Shown here piece by piece: positions 23,234-33,039 of a DNA stretch of 64,000 nt (within the stretch, counting starts at the first letter, position 1; each line of letters starts with the position of its first letter). The notes below the pieces were generated by a model. That model was not told the origin of the DNA. It ran no database searches and worked only from the letters and a program-made list of their open reading frames with translations. Source of the stretch: Thermoproteota archaeon (lineage in GTDB: Archaea > Thermoproteota > Nitrososphaeria > Nitrososphaerales > Nitrosopumilaceae). Where the stretch lies: contig QQVN01000003.1 of the NCBI GenBank assembly GCA_003352285.1, positions 516,490 through 580,489 on the forward strand. The letters run 5' to 3'. The position numbers and the translations under genes were made by a program.

Positions 23234-23823
23234 AATTTCTGATTATCGATAACTATGACTCCTTTGTGTACAATTTGGCCCAGTATCTTGGGGAGCTAGG
23301 CGTTGATTGTGATGTTATTCGCAATGACAAGATTACAATTGATCAGATAAAACAAAACAACTATGATGCAATAATAATTTCTCCAGGACCAGGTACTCCT
23401 GATGATGAGAAATACTTTGGAATTTGCTCCAGTGTTATCAAAGAGCTTGGTCCAACAAAACCAATTCTAGGAGTCTGTCTTGGTCATCAAGGAATCATTT
23501 CAGCATTTGGCGGACAAGTAACTAATGCAGGATGTGTCAGACATGGAAAGACAAGCAAGGTGCAATACAAAAAAGATTCATTGTTTGAAGGAGTAAAGAA
23601 TCCATTTAGGGCTACAAGGTATCATTCATTGGTTGGAGACAAGACAATCATTCCAGATTCACTTGAAGTGATTGCAACTGCAACAGATGATGGTGAAATC
23701 ATGGCAATAAAGCACAAGGACTATTTGATACAGGGAGTACAGTTTCATCCTGAATCAATAATGACTGAGGATGGAAAGATAATTCTCAATAATTTTATCA
23801 AACAGGTGAAGGCACAAAAATGA
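23230..23823 (+). CDS. trpG: Anthranilate synthase component II (glutamine amidotransferase)
   Basis: Class I glutamine amidotransferase that supplies ammonia to TrpE. The catalytic triad is visible: nucleophile Cys in GVCLGHQG (~80), and His/Glu in VQFHPESIM (~173-178). The oxyanion strand is ISPGPGTPDD near 55. 197 aa is standard. Overlaps trpE and trpD by 4 bp at each end (ATGA type). Confidence 0.97.
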   Translation: MKFLIIDNYDSFVYNLAQYLGELGVDCDVIRNDKITIDQIKQNNYDAIIISPGPGTPDDEKYFGICSSVIKELGPTKPILGVCLGHQGIISAFGGQVTNAGCVRHGKTSKVQYKKDSLFEGVKNPFRATRYHSLVGDKTIIPDSLEVIATATDDGEIMAIKHKDYLIQGVQFHPESIMTEDGKIILNNFIKQVKAQK

Positions 23824-24866
23824 TTTCAGACTCGATAAAAAAATTAGAAGAAAAGACTAGCTTGTCACATGATGAAATTGCTAATATCATGACAGAGATT
23901 CTCTCTGGCAAGACATCAGAGCAAGAAAACTATGACTTTCTTTTGGGATTAACCGAAAAGGGAGAATCAGATGAGGAGTTGCTTGGGATGTTAGAGAAGA
24001 TGAAGGAGTTTTCCCTGAAAATTACGCCTGAAAATGAGGGCAGAATAATTGATGTGTGTGGTACTGGAGGAGACAAACTGCAGACCTTTAACATTTCTAC
24101 TACTGCATCCTTTGTTATTGCAGCATCAGGCGGAATAGTTGCAAAGCACGGAAACAGGTCAAATTCAGGAATCTTTGGCAGTGCAGACATCTTTGAGTAC
24201 TTTGGATATGACTTGATGCAGGAACCAAATTCTATCAAAAAGGTTTTGAAAAATTTTAACATCTGCTTTATGTTTGCACAAAAGTTTCATCCAGCAATGA
24301 AGCATGTTGCAAGTGCTAGAAAAAAACTACAAAAGAGAACTGCCTTTAACATTTTAGGACCACTAACAAATCCTGCAGGAGTAAAAAATCAGTTAATTGG
24401 AGTATCCTCTGATGATCTACTAGAAAGATTACCAAGGATTTTGCAAAAAAATGGTGCAGAATATATCATGACAGTAAAATCAGAAAATGGAATGGATGAA
24501 TTTTCAACCAGTGCAAACAACAAGGTTTCTTTTTTAAAAAATGGTAAAATCCTAACAAATATTGTAAACCCAGAAATGGTTGGATTACACATGTCATCAA
24601 TTACAGATATTCAAATAAACACAAAAGAAGATGCAATCAAATCATTTGTTGATGTACTAAACGGTACTGCAAATCAGGCTATGATAGAAACTACAGCGCT
24701 AAATGCAGCAGGCGGATTAATTGTAAATGGAATCACAAACAGCTTTGATGAAGGAGTAGAGATTGCATTATCATCAATAAATGGCGGTAAGGCATTCAAA
24801 TTGTTTACAGAATTTATAAAAAACACTGGAGACCAAACAAAGATCAAAGAGGTGCTTGAATCATAG
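23820..24866 (+). CDS. trpD: Anthranilate phosphoribosyltransferase
   Basis: Transfers phosphoribose from PRPP to anthranilate. The PRPP-binding GTGGDKLQTFNIST motif lies near residues 80-93, followed by KHGNRSNSGIFGSAD and the RTAFNILGPLTNP signature near 175. 348 aa is normal. The stop TAG (24864-24866) overlaps the in-frame ATA that may start trpC. Confidence 0.97.
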   Translation: MISDSIKKLEEKTSLSHDEIANIMTEILSGKTSEQENYDFLLGLTEKGESDEELLGMLEKMKEFSLKITPENEGRIIDVCGTGGDKLQTFNISTTASFVIAASGGIVAKHGNRSNSGIFGSADIFEYFGYDLMQEPNSIKKVLKNFNICFMFAQKFHPAMKHVASARKKLQKRTAFNILGPLTNPAGVKNQLIGVSSDDLLERLPRILQKNGAEYIMTVKSENGMDEFSTSANNKVSFLKNGKILTNIVNPEMVGLHMSSITDIQINTKEDAIKSFVDVLNGTANQAMIETTALNAAGGLIVNGITNSFDEGVEIALSSINGGKAFKLFTEFIKNTGDQTKIKEVLES

Positions 24867-24919
24867 ATAGTATACTAACAAAGCTTGTAAACAATTCACA
24901 AGCTGCAATTGATGATGGA

Positions 24920-25636
24920 GTGTATGAAGTTGATGCAAATCTTGAACAGTCAACCCAAGACTTGCTTCAAACTATTAGAGTTAATCAACATCCCACTCTA
25001 ATCACAGAGATAAAATTTGCATCACCATCTCTAGGTAAAATCAGAACAACATCAGATCCTGTTAGAATTGCAAATGCAATGATTGAGGGAGGCTCTAGTG
25101 CATTATCTGTATTGACGCAGCCATACCTGTTTAATGGTAGTCCAGACTTTTTCATGCAGGTTAGGCGCGAGGTAAAGGTGCCAATGCTCATGAAGGACAT
25201 CATGATTGACAAGGTCCAGATAGATACTGCAAGAAAGATTGGTGCGGATTACATGCTGCTAATCCAGTCATTATTTGAGCAGGGCCACCTAAAGGAGATT
25301 GATGAGTTTATCGATTACGGTCACAAAAATGGGCTAAAGATTCTACTTGAAGTCCATACAAAATCAGAGCTAGAAAGTGCACTAAAGACAGATGCAGATT
25401 TGGTTGGAATAAACAATAGAAATCTAGACACGCTTGATATTGATCTTAAAACAACAGAGAATCTGCTCAAAGACTACAAGCAAGACAGACCGATAATTTC
25501 AGAGAGCGGTATAGAGACACCAGATGATATCAAGTATCTAAGAAAGTGTGGTGCAAATGGATTCCTAATTGGTTCTAGCATAATGAAAAGCGATAATATC
25601 AGAGAGAATGTGAGAAAATTGGTGAGTGCATATTGA
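24920..25636 (+). CDS. trpC: Indole-3-glycerol phosphate synthase
   Basis: TIM-barrel enzyme that ring-closes CdRP to indole-glycerol phosphate. Landmarks are [15 protein letters not shown] (beta1), [35 protein letters not shown] and ISESGI. From the first standard start (GTG, 24920) the protein is 238 aa and lacks the N-terminal helix. The frame is open back to 24860 and the upstream codons encode DSILTKLVNNSQAAIDDG, which resembles that helix, so the true start may be the non-canonical ATA at 24863 overlapping the trpD stop. No separate trpF follows. Confidence 0.95.
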   Translation: MYEVDANLEQSTQDLLQTIRVNQHPTLITEIKFASPSLGKIRTTSDPVRIANAMIEGGSSALSVLTQPYLFNGSPDFFMQVRREVKVPMLMKDIMIDKVQIDTARKIGADYMLLIQSLFEQGHLKEIDEFIDYGHKNGLKILLEVHTKSELESALKTDADLVGINNRNLDTLDIDLKTTENLLKDYKQDRPIISESGIETPDDIKYLRKCGANGFLIGSSIMKSDNIRENVRKLVSAY

Positions 25637-26823
25637 AGTATCCAAAAAATGGCAGATTTGGGGAGTTTGGTGGAAAGTACATCCCTGAAACACTGGTGCC
25701 AGCAATTGAAGAGTTAGAGGAAAATTATCTAAAGATTAAGGATGATAAAAAATTCAAGGCAGAACTTGATTATTACCTAAAAGAGTATGCCGGAAGACCC
25801 ACACCGCTATACTATGCAAAGAATTTAACAGAAAAGATCGGCGGTGCTAAAATTTATCTAAAAAGAGAAGACTTGCTGCACGGTGGCGCTCATAAAATAA
25901 ACAACACACTGGGACAGGCACTCCTTGCAAAGAGGATGAACAAAAAGAGAATCATTGCAGAAACTGGTGCAGGCCAACATGGTGTTGCAACTGCAATGGC
26001 ATGTGCTTGTCTAAAAATGAAATCCGAAGTTTACATGGGATACAAGGACACCATACGACAAAAGCTAAATGTTTTTAGAATGAATTTGCTTGGCTCTAAA
26101 GTTCATCCAGTAAAGTCAGGCTCTCAAACACTAAAGGATGCAATCAATGAAGCAATACGAGATTGGATTACAAATGTCAATGACACATACTATCTATTGG
26201 GTTCTGCAGTAGGACCACATCCATATCCTGTAATGGTACGAGACTTTCAATCAGTAATAGGTCAAGAGATTAAACAACAGATGAAAAAACTAGAGAATAA
26301 AACACCTGATACGGTAATTGCATGTGTTGGTGGGGGTTCAAACGCAATTGGAACATTTTACCCACTAGTGGATTCCAATGCAAAGATAATTGGCGTTGAA
26401 GCAGCAGGAAAGGGCCTAAAATCAGACTATCACTCAGCTACTCTGTCTGCAGGAAGCAAAGGAATCCTTCATGGCATGATGACGTATCTTTTACAGGATG
26501 CAGAAGGGCAGATCAAAGAGACACACAGCATCTCTGCAGGATTAGATTATCCGGGTGTTGGACCAGAGCATGCGTATCTAAAGGATCAAAACAGAGTAAA
26601 GTATCACAGTGCAAAGGATTCAGAAACAATTGATGCATTCTTGCTCCTAACTAGAACTGAAGGAATAATTCCAGCACTTGAATCATCACATGCAATTGCA
26701 GAGGCAATCAAAGTTGCAAGGAACAGTCCAAAATCTGAATCAATTGTAGTTACATTATCAGGTAGAGGAGACAAAGACGTCGAAGTAGTAGAAGAGTACA
26801 TGAAGAAAAATGTCAAGAATTGA
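25633..26823 (+). CDS. trpB: Tryptophan synthase beta chain
   Basis: PLP enzyme condensing indole with serine. PLP lysine sits in the conserved [16 protein letters not shown] run (~85-100); the phosphate loop is GGGSNAIG (~233-240); catalytic Glu lies in [13 protein letters not shown]. At 396 aa with a [15 protein letters not shown] opening it is the standard TrpB1 type. TTG start at 25633 overlaps the trpC stop. It overlaps trpA by 14 bp. Confidence 0.97.
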   Translation: MKYPKNGRFGEFGGKYIPETLVPAIEELEENYLKIKDDKKFKAELDYYLKEYAGRPTPLYYAKNLTEKIGGAKIYLKREDLLHGGAHKINNTLGQALLAKRMNKKRIIAETGAGQHGVATAMACACLKMKSEVYMGYKDTIRQKLNVFRMNLLGSKVHPVKSGSQTLKDAINEAIRDWITNVNDTYYLLGSAVGPHPYPVMVRDFQSVIGQEIKQQMKKLENKTPDTVIACVGGGSNAIGTFYPLVDSNAKIIGVEAAGKGLKSDYHSATLSAGSKGILHGMMTYLLQDAEGQIKETHSISAGLDYPGVGPEHAYLKDQNRVKYHSAKDSETIDAFLLLTRTEGIIPALESSHAIAEAIKVARNSPKSESIVVTLSGRGDKDVEVVEEYMKKNVKN

Positions 26824-27616
26824 ATTAAAGTTCAAAGAGCTAGACTCTAAGAACGAAAAAGCACTAATTGCTTATGTCATGGTGGGTTTTCTGCCAGACA
26901 AAGACACCATCTCAACTATTCGAGGACTGATCAAGGGCGGTGCAGACATTATCGAACTAGGATTTCCATTCTCTGACCCATTAGCTGATGGTCCTGTTAT
27001 ACAGAATGCAAGTACTGTTTCACTATCAAAGGGAACAAAGATGAAAAAGTTTCTTGATATCGTAAAGACGATTAGAAAAGAGACAGACATTCCACTAGTC
27101 CTTATGACATATGCAAACATTCTGTATCACAAAGGATATCAAAAGTTCATCAATGAAGTAAAAAAGGCAGGAATTGATGGCTTGATTCTACCAGACATGT
27201 CAGTTGAAGAATCCTCAGAGTATTTGGCGGCTGCAAAAAAAGCCAAAGTCGATACAATCTTTTTGGTTTCACCAAATACTAGTAAAAATAGAATTGAAAA
27301 AATACTAAAGGCAAGCTCTGGCTTTTTGTATCTTGTAGCAGTGTATGGAACTACTGGAATCAAGACAAGCATTCAAAATTATTCCATAACAGCTGTAAAA
27401 ACGGTAAAAAAGATAACAAAAAATAAAATTCCAATAGGAATTGGATTTGGAGTATCCACCCCATCAGATGTTAAAAGATACGTCGCAGCTGGAGCAAATG
27501 GAGTAATTGTTGGCAGTGCATTTCTCAGAATAATGGAGAGCACGCCCTCATCAAAACTACAAGATAAAATTTTCAAATTTACTAAAAGTTTGAAAGTACA
27601 GACAAAATCAAGATAA
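26810..27616 (+). CDS. trpA: Tryptophan synthase alpha chain
   Basis: Cleaves indole-3-glycerol phosphate to indole for TrpB. Catalytic Glu is in [20 protein letters not shown] (~45-64) and catalytic Asp in [15 protein letters not shown]; the phosphate-binding [15 protein letters not shown] loop lies near 210. 268 aa is normal. It ends the trpEGDCBA operon; pyrG follows after 17 bp. Confidence 0.97.
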   Translation: MSRIELKFKELDSKNEKALIAYVMVGFLPDKDTISTIRGLIKGGADIIELGFPFSDPLADGPVIQNASTVSLSKGTKMKKFLDIVKTIRKETDIPLVLMTYANILYHKGYQKFINEVKKAGIDGLILPDMSVEESSEYLAAAKKAKVDTIFLVSPNTSKNRIEKILKASSGFLYLVAVYGTTGIKTSIQNYSITAVKTVKKITKNKIPIGIGFGVSTPSDVKRYVAAGANGVIVGSAFLRIMESTPSSKLQDKIFKFTKSLKVQTKSR

Positions 27617-27633
27617 ACGATTAAAAACCCGAT

Positions 27634-29250
27634 ATGTCATTCACATATGTGCAGACAAAGTTCATTTTTGTAACAGGGGGTGTAATGTCTGGCCTTGGCA
27701 AAGGAGTCGTGACGTCATCCATTGCAAAATTATTACAGTTATCAAATCAAAAGGTATCTTGTATCAAGATCGACCCATACCTAAACTATGATGCAGGAAC
27801 AATGAATCCTGTTGCACATGGGGAGGTTTTCGTCACAGAAGATGGCGGGGAATGTGATATGGATATTGGAAATTATGAGCGATTCTTGAATCAAAATATT
27901 CTAAAAAGCCACAACATTACTACAGCGCAGGTATACTCTAAGGTAATAGAGGCAGAAAGAAAAGGAGAGTATCTTGGTGCATGTGTTCAGATTATTCCCC
28001 ATGTAACAGACGAGATAAAAAATAGAATTTTCCAAGTAGCAGAATCAGAGGAATTAGATGTTTTAATTGTTGAATGTGGTGGAACGGTTGGAGACATTGA
28101 GAGCCTGCCATTCTTAGAAGCATTAAGGCAGATTAGGGTTGAGCAGGGACCAAAGAATGTAATCTTTGTTCATGTAACACTAGCACCATCACTTGATGTT
28201 GTAGGGGAGCAAAAGACAAAACCAACGCAACATAGCGCACAAGAATTAAGAAGAATTGGTATTCAGCCAGACTTTTTGGCAGTAAGATGTACGGAACCAC
28301 TACAGGAAAAGACCAAAAAGAAGATTGCACTGTTTACAAACGTCACACAAGATGATGTGTTATCATGTCATGATGTAAAGTCAATCTTCCAAGTACCACA
28401 GATACTATATGATCAGGGAATAGTTGATTCAATATTTACAAAGTTTGGAAAAGTTGGACTGGTCAATGCATCAGCTAACTGGGACAAGTGGAATGGAATA
28501 GTAGAATCAATGCTGAATCATGAGGACCAATCAGTAAAGATTGCAATGGTTGGAAAGTATGTCACACTAGCTGATAGCTATGTTAGTGTCAATCATGCGT
28601 TACATCATGCAAGTGCAAAGATTGGAAAATCAGTTAAGATTGATTGGATTGATTCAGAATCCATAGACGATTACAAGATACTATCAAACTATGATGGCAT
28701 ATTAGTTCCTGGAGGATTTGGAACAAGAGGTTCTGAGGGAATTATCAAAACAGCAGAATATGCACGTGAAAATAACATCCCATATTTAGGAATCTGCTTT
28801 GGATTCCAGCTAGCAGCAGTTGCTTTTGCTAGAAGTGTTTTGAAGTTAGAAGATGCAAACTCTACTGAAATTAAAGAGAATGCAAAAAATCCAATCATTG
28901 ATCTATTGCCTGAGCAAAAAGATGTTGAAGATATGGGCGGTTCACTGAGATTGGGTGCAAATGAAATCTTTGTAAAGGAAGATTCCATTGCAAATAAAAT
29001 TTACAAATCCAAAGTAATATCAAAAAGACACAGACACAGATACGAGGTAAACAAGGATTACATCAAGCAATTCAATGAAAAGGGATTATTCTTTACAGGC
29101 GAGAGTGATAGTGGAAAAAGAATGGAAATTCTTGAAATTCCATCTCATAAGTTCTTCATAGGAGTACAGTATCACCCAGAGTTTAACAGCAGGCCAGGAT
29201 TTCCTGAAAATGTCTTTGAAGCCTTTGTAAGTGCTGCTGCCCAAAAATAA
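27634..29250 (+). CDS. pyrG: CTP synthase
   Basis: Makes CTP from UTP, ATP and glutamine. N-terminal synthetase domain begins KFIFVTGGVMSGLGKGVVTS (P-loop, ~9-27); the amidotransferase domain has Cys in YLGICFGFQLA (~382) and HPE in VQYHPEFNSR (~518). 538 aa is normal. ATG at 27634; GTG at 27649 (MQTKFIF) is an alternative matching the usual N-terminus. The 17-bp gap after trpA suggests possible co-transcription. Confidence 0.97.
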   Translation: MSFTYVQTKFIFVTGGVMSGLGKGVVTSSIAKLLQLSNQKVSCIKIDPYLNYDAGTMNPVAHGEVFVTEDGGECDMDIGNYERFLNQNILKSHNITTAQVYSKVIEAERKGEYLGACVQIIPHVTDEIKNRIFQVAESEELDVLIVECGGTVGDIESLPFLEALRQIRVEQGPKNVIFVHVTLAPSLDVVGEQKTKPTQHSAQELRRIGIQPDFLAVRCTEPLQEKTKKKIALFTNVTQDDVLSCHDVKSIFQVPQILYDQGIVDSIFTKFGKVGLVNASANWDKWNGIVESMLNHEDQSVKIAMVGKYVTLADSYVSVNHALHHASAKIGKSVKIDWIDSESIDDYKILSNYDGILVPGGFGTRGSEGIIKTAEYARENNIPYLGICFGFQLAAVAFARSVLKLEDANSTEIKENAKNPIIDLLPEQKDVEDMGGSLRLGANEIFVKEDSIANKIYKSKVISKRHRHRYEVNKDYIKQFNEKGLFFTGESDSGKRMEILEIPSHKFFIGVQYHPEFNSRPGFPENVFEAFVSAAAQK

Positions 29251-29317
29251 TCGAGATAGGTTCTCAAAACAGGTAAAACCCTATAGAATTTTTATAATTA
29301 GAAACGCTACTAGAAAC

Positions 29318-29422
29318 ATGAACACTGCCCCATATTGGCGTAGTAAGGTTTGTTCTGATTGCAAGCGCATCAGATGCCAAAAAGGATGCAACTGCGATTG
29401 TCACTGGGACAGAAGTCGGTAA
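29318..29422 (+). CDS. Cys-rich microprotein
   Basis: 34-aa protein starting MNTAPYWRSKVCSDCKRIRC and ending in CNCDCHWDRSR. Six cysteines and one His in 20 residues suggest a zinc knuckle. The frame is open upstream to 29231, but a TATA box (TTTATAATT, 29290-29298) lies ~25 bp before ATG 29318 and favours the short form. Nothing else is seen in the gap 29423-29565. Confidence 0.65.
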   Translation: MNTAPYWRSKVCSDCKRIRCQKGCNCDCHWDRSR

Positions 29423-29565
29423 AAATTTCTAGTGCAAAATATTATAGAATTAATTACAGGAAGAAACAAAATAATTTGCTAATGATTATTCCAACGGGTT
29501 CTCTCTGATTCCTCTTAATTATGATGATAACAAATTCCGAATATGAAGCAAAATCTATTTTTGAT

Positions 29566-30564
29566 TTATTCTATCTTTGAGATTTCGTAAATTTTTTGTC
29601 TTGCATCACGAATTGACACCTTACGTTTTACGTATCCCTTATCCAATAAATGACTAATTGCCAATCTGACTGTTCTATCAGGGAGTAATGTTTTGTTTGC
29701 AAGTTCTTTTTGAGTCAAGGGTCCCTCATATTCTAGAATCTTTAGCAATAACTTTGAGCTAGGAGGCATACTGAGTAGTTCTTCTGCAAGATGAACCTTC
29801 TTTGCCAATGCAGAGATTGCAGTAGAGTCCTTTTTCATTCGAATAATTCTTGCAGGTGGCAAAAACTTTGTGCACTCTACTAGTTTTTTGACATTATACC
29901 TATCAATTCCATCCAAGACCACCTCACAGTGCAATCTAGATGAGATATCATCAATCTCAATAGAGCTGTCATTTGAAACTATCAAAGGCCTTCTTGTAAC
30001 ATTTAGAGAGTTTACTGAAATGATTCCAAATACAGATGAATCCTGAAATATTACAGGACCTCCTGCAGACATTGAATATGCTGATGAACCAATTGGAGTA
30101 GACACTATAATTCCATCACTGCTATCATGCCAAACTTCTTCACCGTTGACACGCAGCGTATGCTCCATTAGCATTGCACTCTTTGATGCAAAGACAGAGA
30201 CATCATTTAACACAGGATAGACATTCTTTCCATCGATTTTGACTCCAAGGCGCTGTACTTCTTCTATGGTATACTTTTGATTCTTTAAGCGCTCAACATA
30301 AGAGGAAATCTCCTTCAGATCAATTTGCGCCAAGAACCCACTGATTTCAGCCTCACTAATTCCAAGAATTGGTGTTGTTGAATCAAATGTTCTGTGAAAG
30401 TAATTTCGAACTCCCTTGTCCCCTCCTAAAACGATAATAAAATCAAATGGTTTTGATTTTGTTTTAGAAACAAGTGATGTTGAGATTCCCTTGTCTTCAA
30501 AAATTTTCTTGATTAGTTTTGATGAAGAAACAGTTAATCCTTTACCATAGATTCCAACGTGCAC
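29566..30564 (-). CDS. NAD kinase-like protein fused to a C-terminal winged helix
   Basis: Residues ~1-240 are an ATP-NAD kinase fold: FDFIIVLGGDKGVRNYF (~40-56) corresponds to the GGDG loop but reads GGDKG, and DGIIVSTPIGSSAYSMSAGG (~149-168) to the second signature. Residues ~265-330 form an added winged helix (EGPLTQKELANKTLLPDRTV, then AISHLLDKGYVKRKVSIRDA). The kinase makes NADP; the fused DNA-binding domain suggests an NAD(P)-linked regulator or autoregulation. GTG start at 30564, 46 bp after the MFS gene. Fold assignment is good; activity uncertain because of the altered loop. Confidence 0.85.
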   Translation of the reverse strand: MHVGIYGKGLTVSSSKLIKKIFEDKGISTSLVSKTKSKPFDFIIVLGGDKGVRNYFHRTFDSTTPILGISEAEISGFLAQIDLKEISSYVERLKNQKYTIEEVQRLGVKIDGKNVYPVLNDVSVFASKSAMLMEHTLRVNGEEVWHDSSDGIIVSTPIGSSAYSMSAGGPVIFQDSSVFGIISVNSLNVTRRPLIVSNDSSIEIDDISSRLHCEVVLDGIDRYNVKKLVECTKFLPPARIIRMKKDSTAISALAKKVHLAEELLSMPPSSKLLLKILEYEGPLTQKELANKTLLPDRTVRLAISHLLDKGYVKRKVSIRDARQKIYEISKIE

Positions 30565-30610
30565 AATTGAATCATAAATCGGCTCAATAAAAGGATAAAT
30601 CCAGAAATTC

Positions 30611-31852
30611 TCAGTCAGATATTGCTTCGTCAGGTGGCTTTATCTTCCTAAAATTTAGATACACCCCGACATCATAAGCAATTTTCAGTACTCCGCCAAT
30701 CACAAAAGGCGCGGACAACCACAATGAATGAATAATTAATCCCGTAATGGATGGGCTTACTGCCTGAGCAATATTTCGAGAGGTGTTTGTAATTCCAGCT
30801 GCTGCAGTTCTTTCATTTTCATTCACCACTGAAACAATGTATGATTGTCTGGTTGGTACATCCATCTGCGATAATGTCATTCTAGCAAGATGCAATCCTA
30901 GCGCTATAGGAAATGTTGGTGCAAACGCAAGTAAAACAAGTAAAACATTTGAAGGAATGTGTGAAAAAACCATAGTGTTAATCAATCCTATTTTGTCTGC
31001 GATTCTTGTAGCCAAAACATATGAAAATGCAGTCAATGTGCCAGCTATTGCAAAGATCAATGATAAAGTAGTCAAATCCACCCCAAATCTAGTAAAGAAC
31101 CAAAATGAGATTATACTTTGTATGACAAATCCTCCTGCAAAGGAATCAAGGGAAAACAATACTGACAATCTCCCAATTATTCCTCTTGATTTTGGAGATA
31201 ATTGATTCAATGGATTGAGCTGTGTCTTTGTTGTGGGTTTATTTCCAACCTCGATATTTTTGCTCAAAAGTAGATACAAAATTGCAACTATTAATCCAGC
31301 TATAACATATACAGCAAAAAGCGGTTTGAATGATTCAATATTTGACCATCCAGTATTTTGTAATATTTGCGGAATTCCTGATAGTAATATTCCAGCAGAC
31401 ATTGCAAATGTTCCACCCATGTTATAAAATCCAAAAAGTGTGTTCCTTTTTTTGATCTTTTTTACCGTTTGTGGCAGAATAGCTTGCTCTAATGAAAGAA
31501 ACGCACCCGTTTCAGAACCAGTGACGTTAATCGTTCCAATTAATGCAGCAACAATCAAAGCCACATAATTATCAGTAAGCAAAAAGATAGTTCCAGACAC
31601 AGACATTAAAACAGCATAAATTATCAGAATTCTTCTTCGTCCAAATCTGTCTGCGTAAAAGCTTGCAAATAACGTGAAAAACACACTGTTTAGTAGAGTA
31701 ACTGAGAGAATTACTCCGATTAGAATATCATCAAACCCAATTTGTTTCAGATAAATAGCAAGTATAATACTCAAAAATCCATACGAGAATGTTCTTACCA
31801 TTCTTGTAGTTAGAAGTAATTTTCCGTCTTTAGTTAGCCAATCTAGTATCAA
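30611..31852 (-). CDS. MFS transporter
   Basis: About 12 hydrophobic helices in 413 aa. The MFS loop 2-3 signature is visible near residues 65-73 (YADRFGRRRI). A duplicated half begins near residue 225 after a cytoplasmic loop. TTG start at 31852. Substrate cannot be told; the region resembles archaeal drug/sugar efflux-type MFS proteins. Confidence 0.88.
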   Translation of the reverse strand: MILDWLTKDGKLLLTTRMVRTFSYGFLSIILAIYLKQIGFDDILIGVILSVTLLNSVFFTLFASFYADRFGRRRILIIYAVLMSVSGTIFLLTDNYVALIVAALIGTINVTGSETGAFLSLEQAILPQTVKKIKKRNTLFGFYNMGGTFAMSAGILLSGIPQILQNTGWSNIESFKPLFAVYVIAGLIVAILYLLLSKNIEVGNKPTTKTQLNPLNQLSPKSRGIIGRLSVLFSLDSFAGGFVIQSIISFWFFTRFGVDLTTLSLIFAIAGTLTAFSYVLATRIADKIGLINTMVFSHIPSNVLLVLLAFAPTFPIALGLHLARMTLSQMDVPTRQSYIVSVVNENERTAAAGITNTSRNIAQAVSPSITGLIIHSLWLSAPFVIGGVLKIAYDVGVYLNFRKIKPPDEAISD

Positions 31853-31857
31853 TTAAT

Positions 31858-31947
31858 TCAAAACCTTTGTTTGATTTGGATCTTTTTTAAGGTCTCAGTC
31901 TTTCTCGTAATATCATTTTTTGATTTATTATTAAGAGATTTAGACAT
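31858..31947 (-). CDS. Possible 29-residue basic microprotein before the MFS gene
   Basis: An ATG frame encodes MSKSLNNKSKNDITRKT, then ETLKKIQIKQRF, rich in Lys, Asn and Arg. It ends 5 bp before the MFS TTG start on the same strand, as a leader or coupled gene would. A weak TATA-like element (ATTTAACTTC, ~31974-31983) lies ~30 bp upstream. No family recognised; it may be chance. Confidence 0.3.
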   Translation of the reverse strand: MSKSLNNKSKNDITRKTETLKKIQIKQRF

Positions 31948-31977
31948 TAGTTTAATGACTCATCAATCGACTAGAAG

Positions 31978-32847
31978 TTAAATCTGTCTGAATTTTATTG
32001 TGTTATAAAAATAAGAAGCATTTGTTTCAGTAGCCCCACGCTCAGGAACTTTGAGCAGTCCAATCTCTTTTGTATCAAGAGCTGCCTGAGCAGAACCTCC
32101 AGCAAAACAAAATGCCCAAAGAAAATCCTTCTCCTTTAGTAGAGTGCATGCAAATGTAGCTGAAAAGATATCGCCAATTCCTGTTGTATCATACACTTCT
32201 TTGTTTGGTAAAGACAACGAGTATAGTTTGTCTTCATACAATAGAGATATCTCAGTTTTGTTAGTATAGAGAACATATTTTGGACCTTGTTTTTGAATTG
32301 CCTTTAGTGTAATTTCAAAATCGCCAGGCTCTATTGCAGCTAACTCCTCAGGATTTAGCTTTATTGCATCAACTCCCTGAAGATTTAGAGATGTCTTTTC
32401 AAGAAAGACTTTTTTCTGTGCATCAGTTCTTCGTAAAAATCCCTGAGGATCTAGAAATAAAAAATTTGCATCATTTTTTATCTTTTCAAACAAATCACTA
32501 GATATTTCACCACATAGGGGGCTGGCAAGAAAACCATCAGCATCTGATGATGTATACTCTATGTCATCACATTTGTTTTCAAGAAACATTTGACGCTCAG
32601 CGCCTGTAATCTCTAGTCGAAATCTGGTAGTTGGTTTTTCAGATAATGCGTTTTCAAACTTTATTTGATTCTCAGATAGGTAACGATAAGGAAAGTCCTT
32701 GCCAAATTTTGTAAACAATTCCACATCAAACTTGAATTTTCGCGCAGTTAATCCACCGTAACAAGCAGCACCACCAATTTGCTCGTTGGTATTGCCATCA
32801 AGAACAATGCTGTCTATTGTACAGTGAGAAAAGAGCGCCAGTTTCAT
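31978..32847 (-). CDS. PfkB-family carbohydrate/nucleoside kinase
   Basis: Ribokinase-fold kinase of 289 aa. The N-terminal Gly-rich region is NEQIGGAACYGGLTARKF (~21-38), and the C-terminal PfkB signature with catalytic Asp is YDTTGIGDIFSATFACTLL (~218-236). Substrate could be a sugar or nucleoside; the sequence does not decide it. ATG at 32847, 27 bp after a zinc microprotein gene on the same strand. Confidence 0.9.
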   Translation of the reverse strand: MKLALFSHCTIDSIVLDGNTNEQIGGAACYGGLTARKFKFDVELFTKFGKDFPYRYLSENQIKFENALSEKPTTRFRLEITGAERQMFLENKCDDIEYTSSDADGFLASPLCGEISSDLFEKIKNDANFLFLDPQGFLRRTDAQKKVFLEKTSLNLQGVDAIKLNPEELAAIEPGDFEITLKAIQKQGPKYVLYTNKTEISLLYEDKLYSLSLPNKEVYDTTGIGDIFSATFACTLLKEKDFLWAFCFAGGSAQAALDTKEIGLLKVPERGATETNASYFYNTIKFRQI

Positions 32848-32874
32848 TTAATGAAAATGCCATAATGTCTGGAT

Positions 32875-32982
32875 TTAGTTTTTTGCATTAATTCCATCAT
32901 AGCAGGATTTACACATAATTTTGCCCTTGTGTATTATCAACTCCTGATTAGATGTCAGGCAGGTATGACAGAGTCCTCGCAC
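32875..32982 (-). CDS. Zinc-finger microprotein upstream of the PfkB kinase
   Basis: 35-aa protein: MRGLCHTCLTSNQELIIHKG, then KIMCKSCYDGINAKN. CHTC and CKSC pairs, 15 residues apart, form a zinc knuckle. GTG at 32982 lies ~25 bp after a minus-strand TATA element (TTTTAATT, ~33003-33010), supporting leaderless expression, and the gene is followed by PfkB after 27 bp. Function unknown. Confidence 0.62.
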   Translation of the reverse strand: MRGLCHTCLTSNQELIIHKGKIMCKSCYDGINAKN

Positions 32983-33039
32983 TAAACATAATAGATCATG
33001 CTAGAATTAAAACTTGTAAAAAGTGATAAAATTTTTCAG

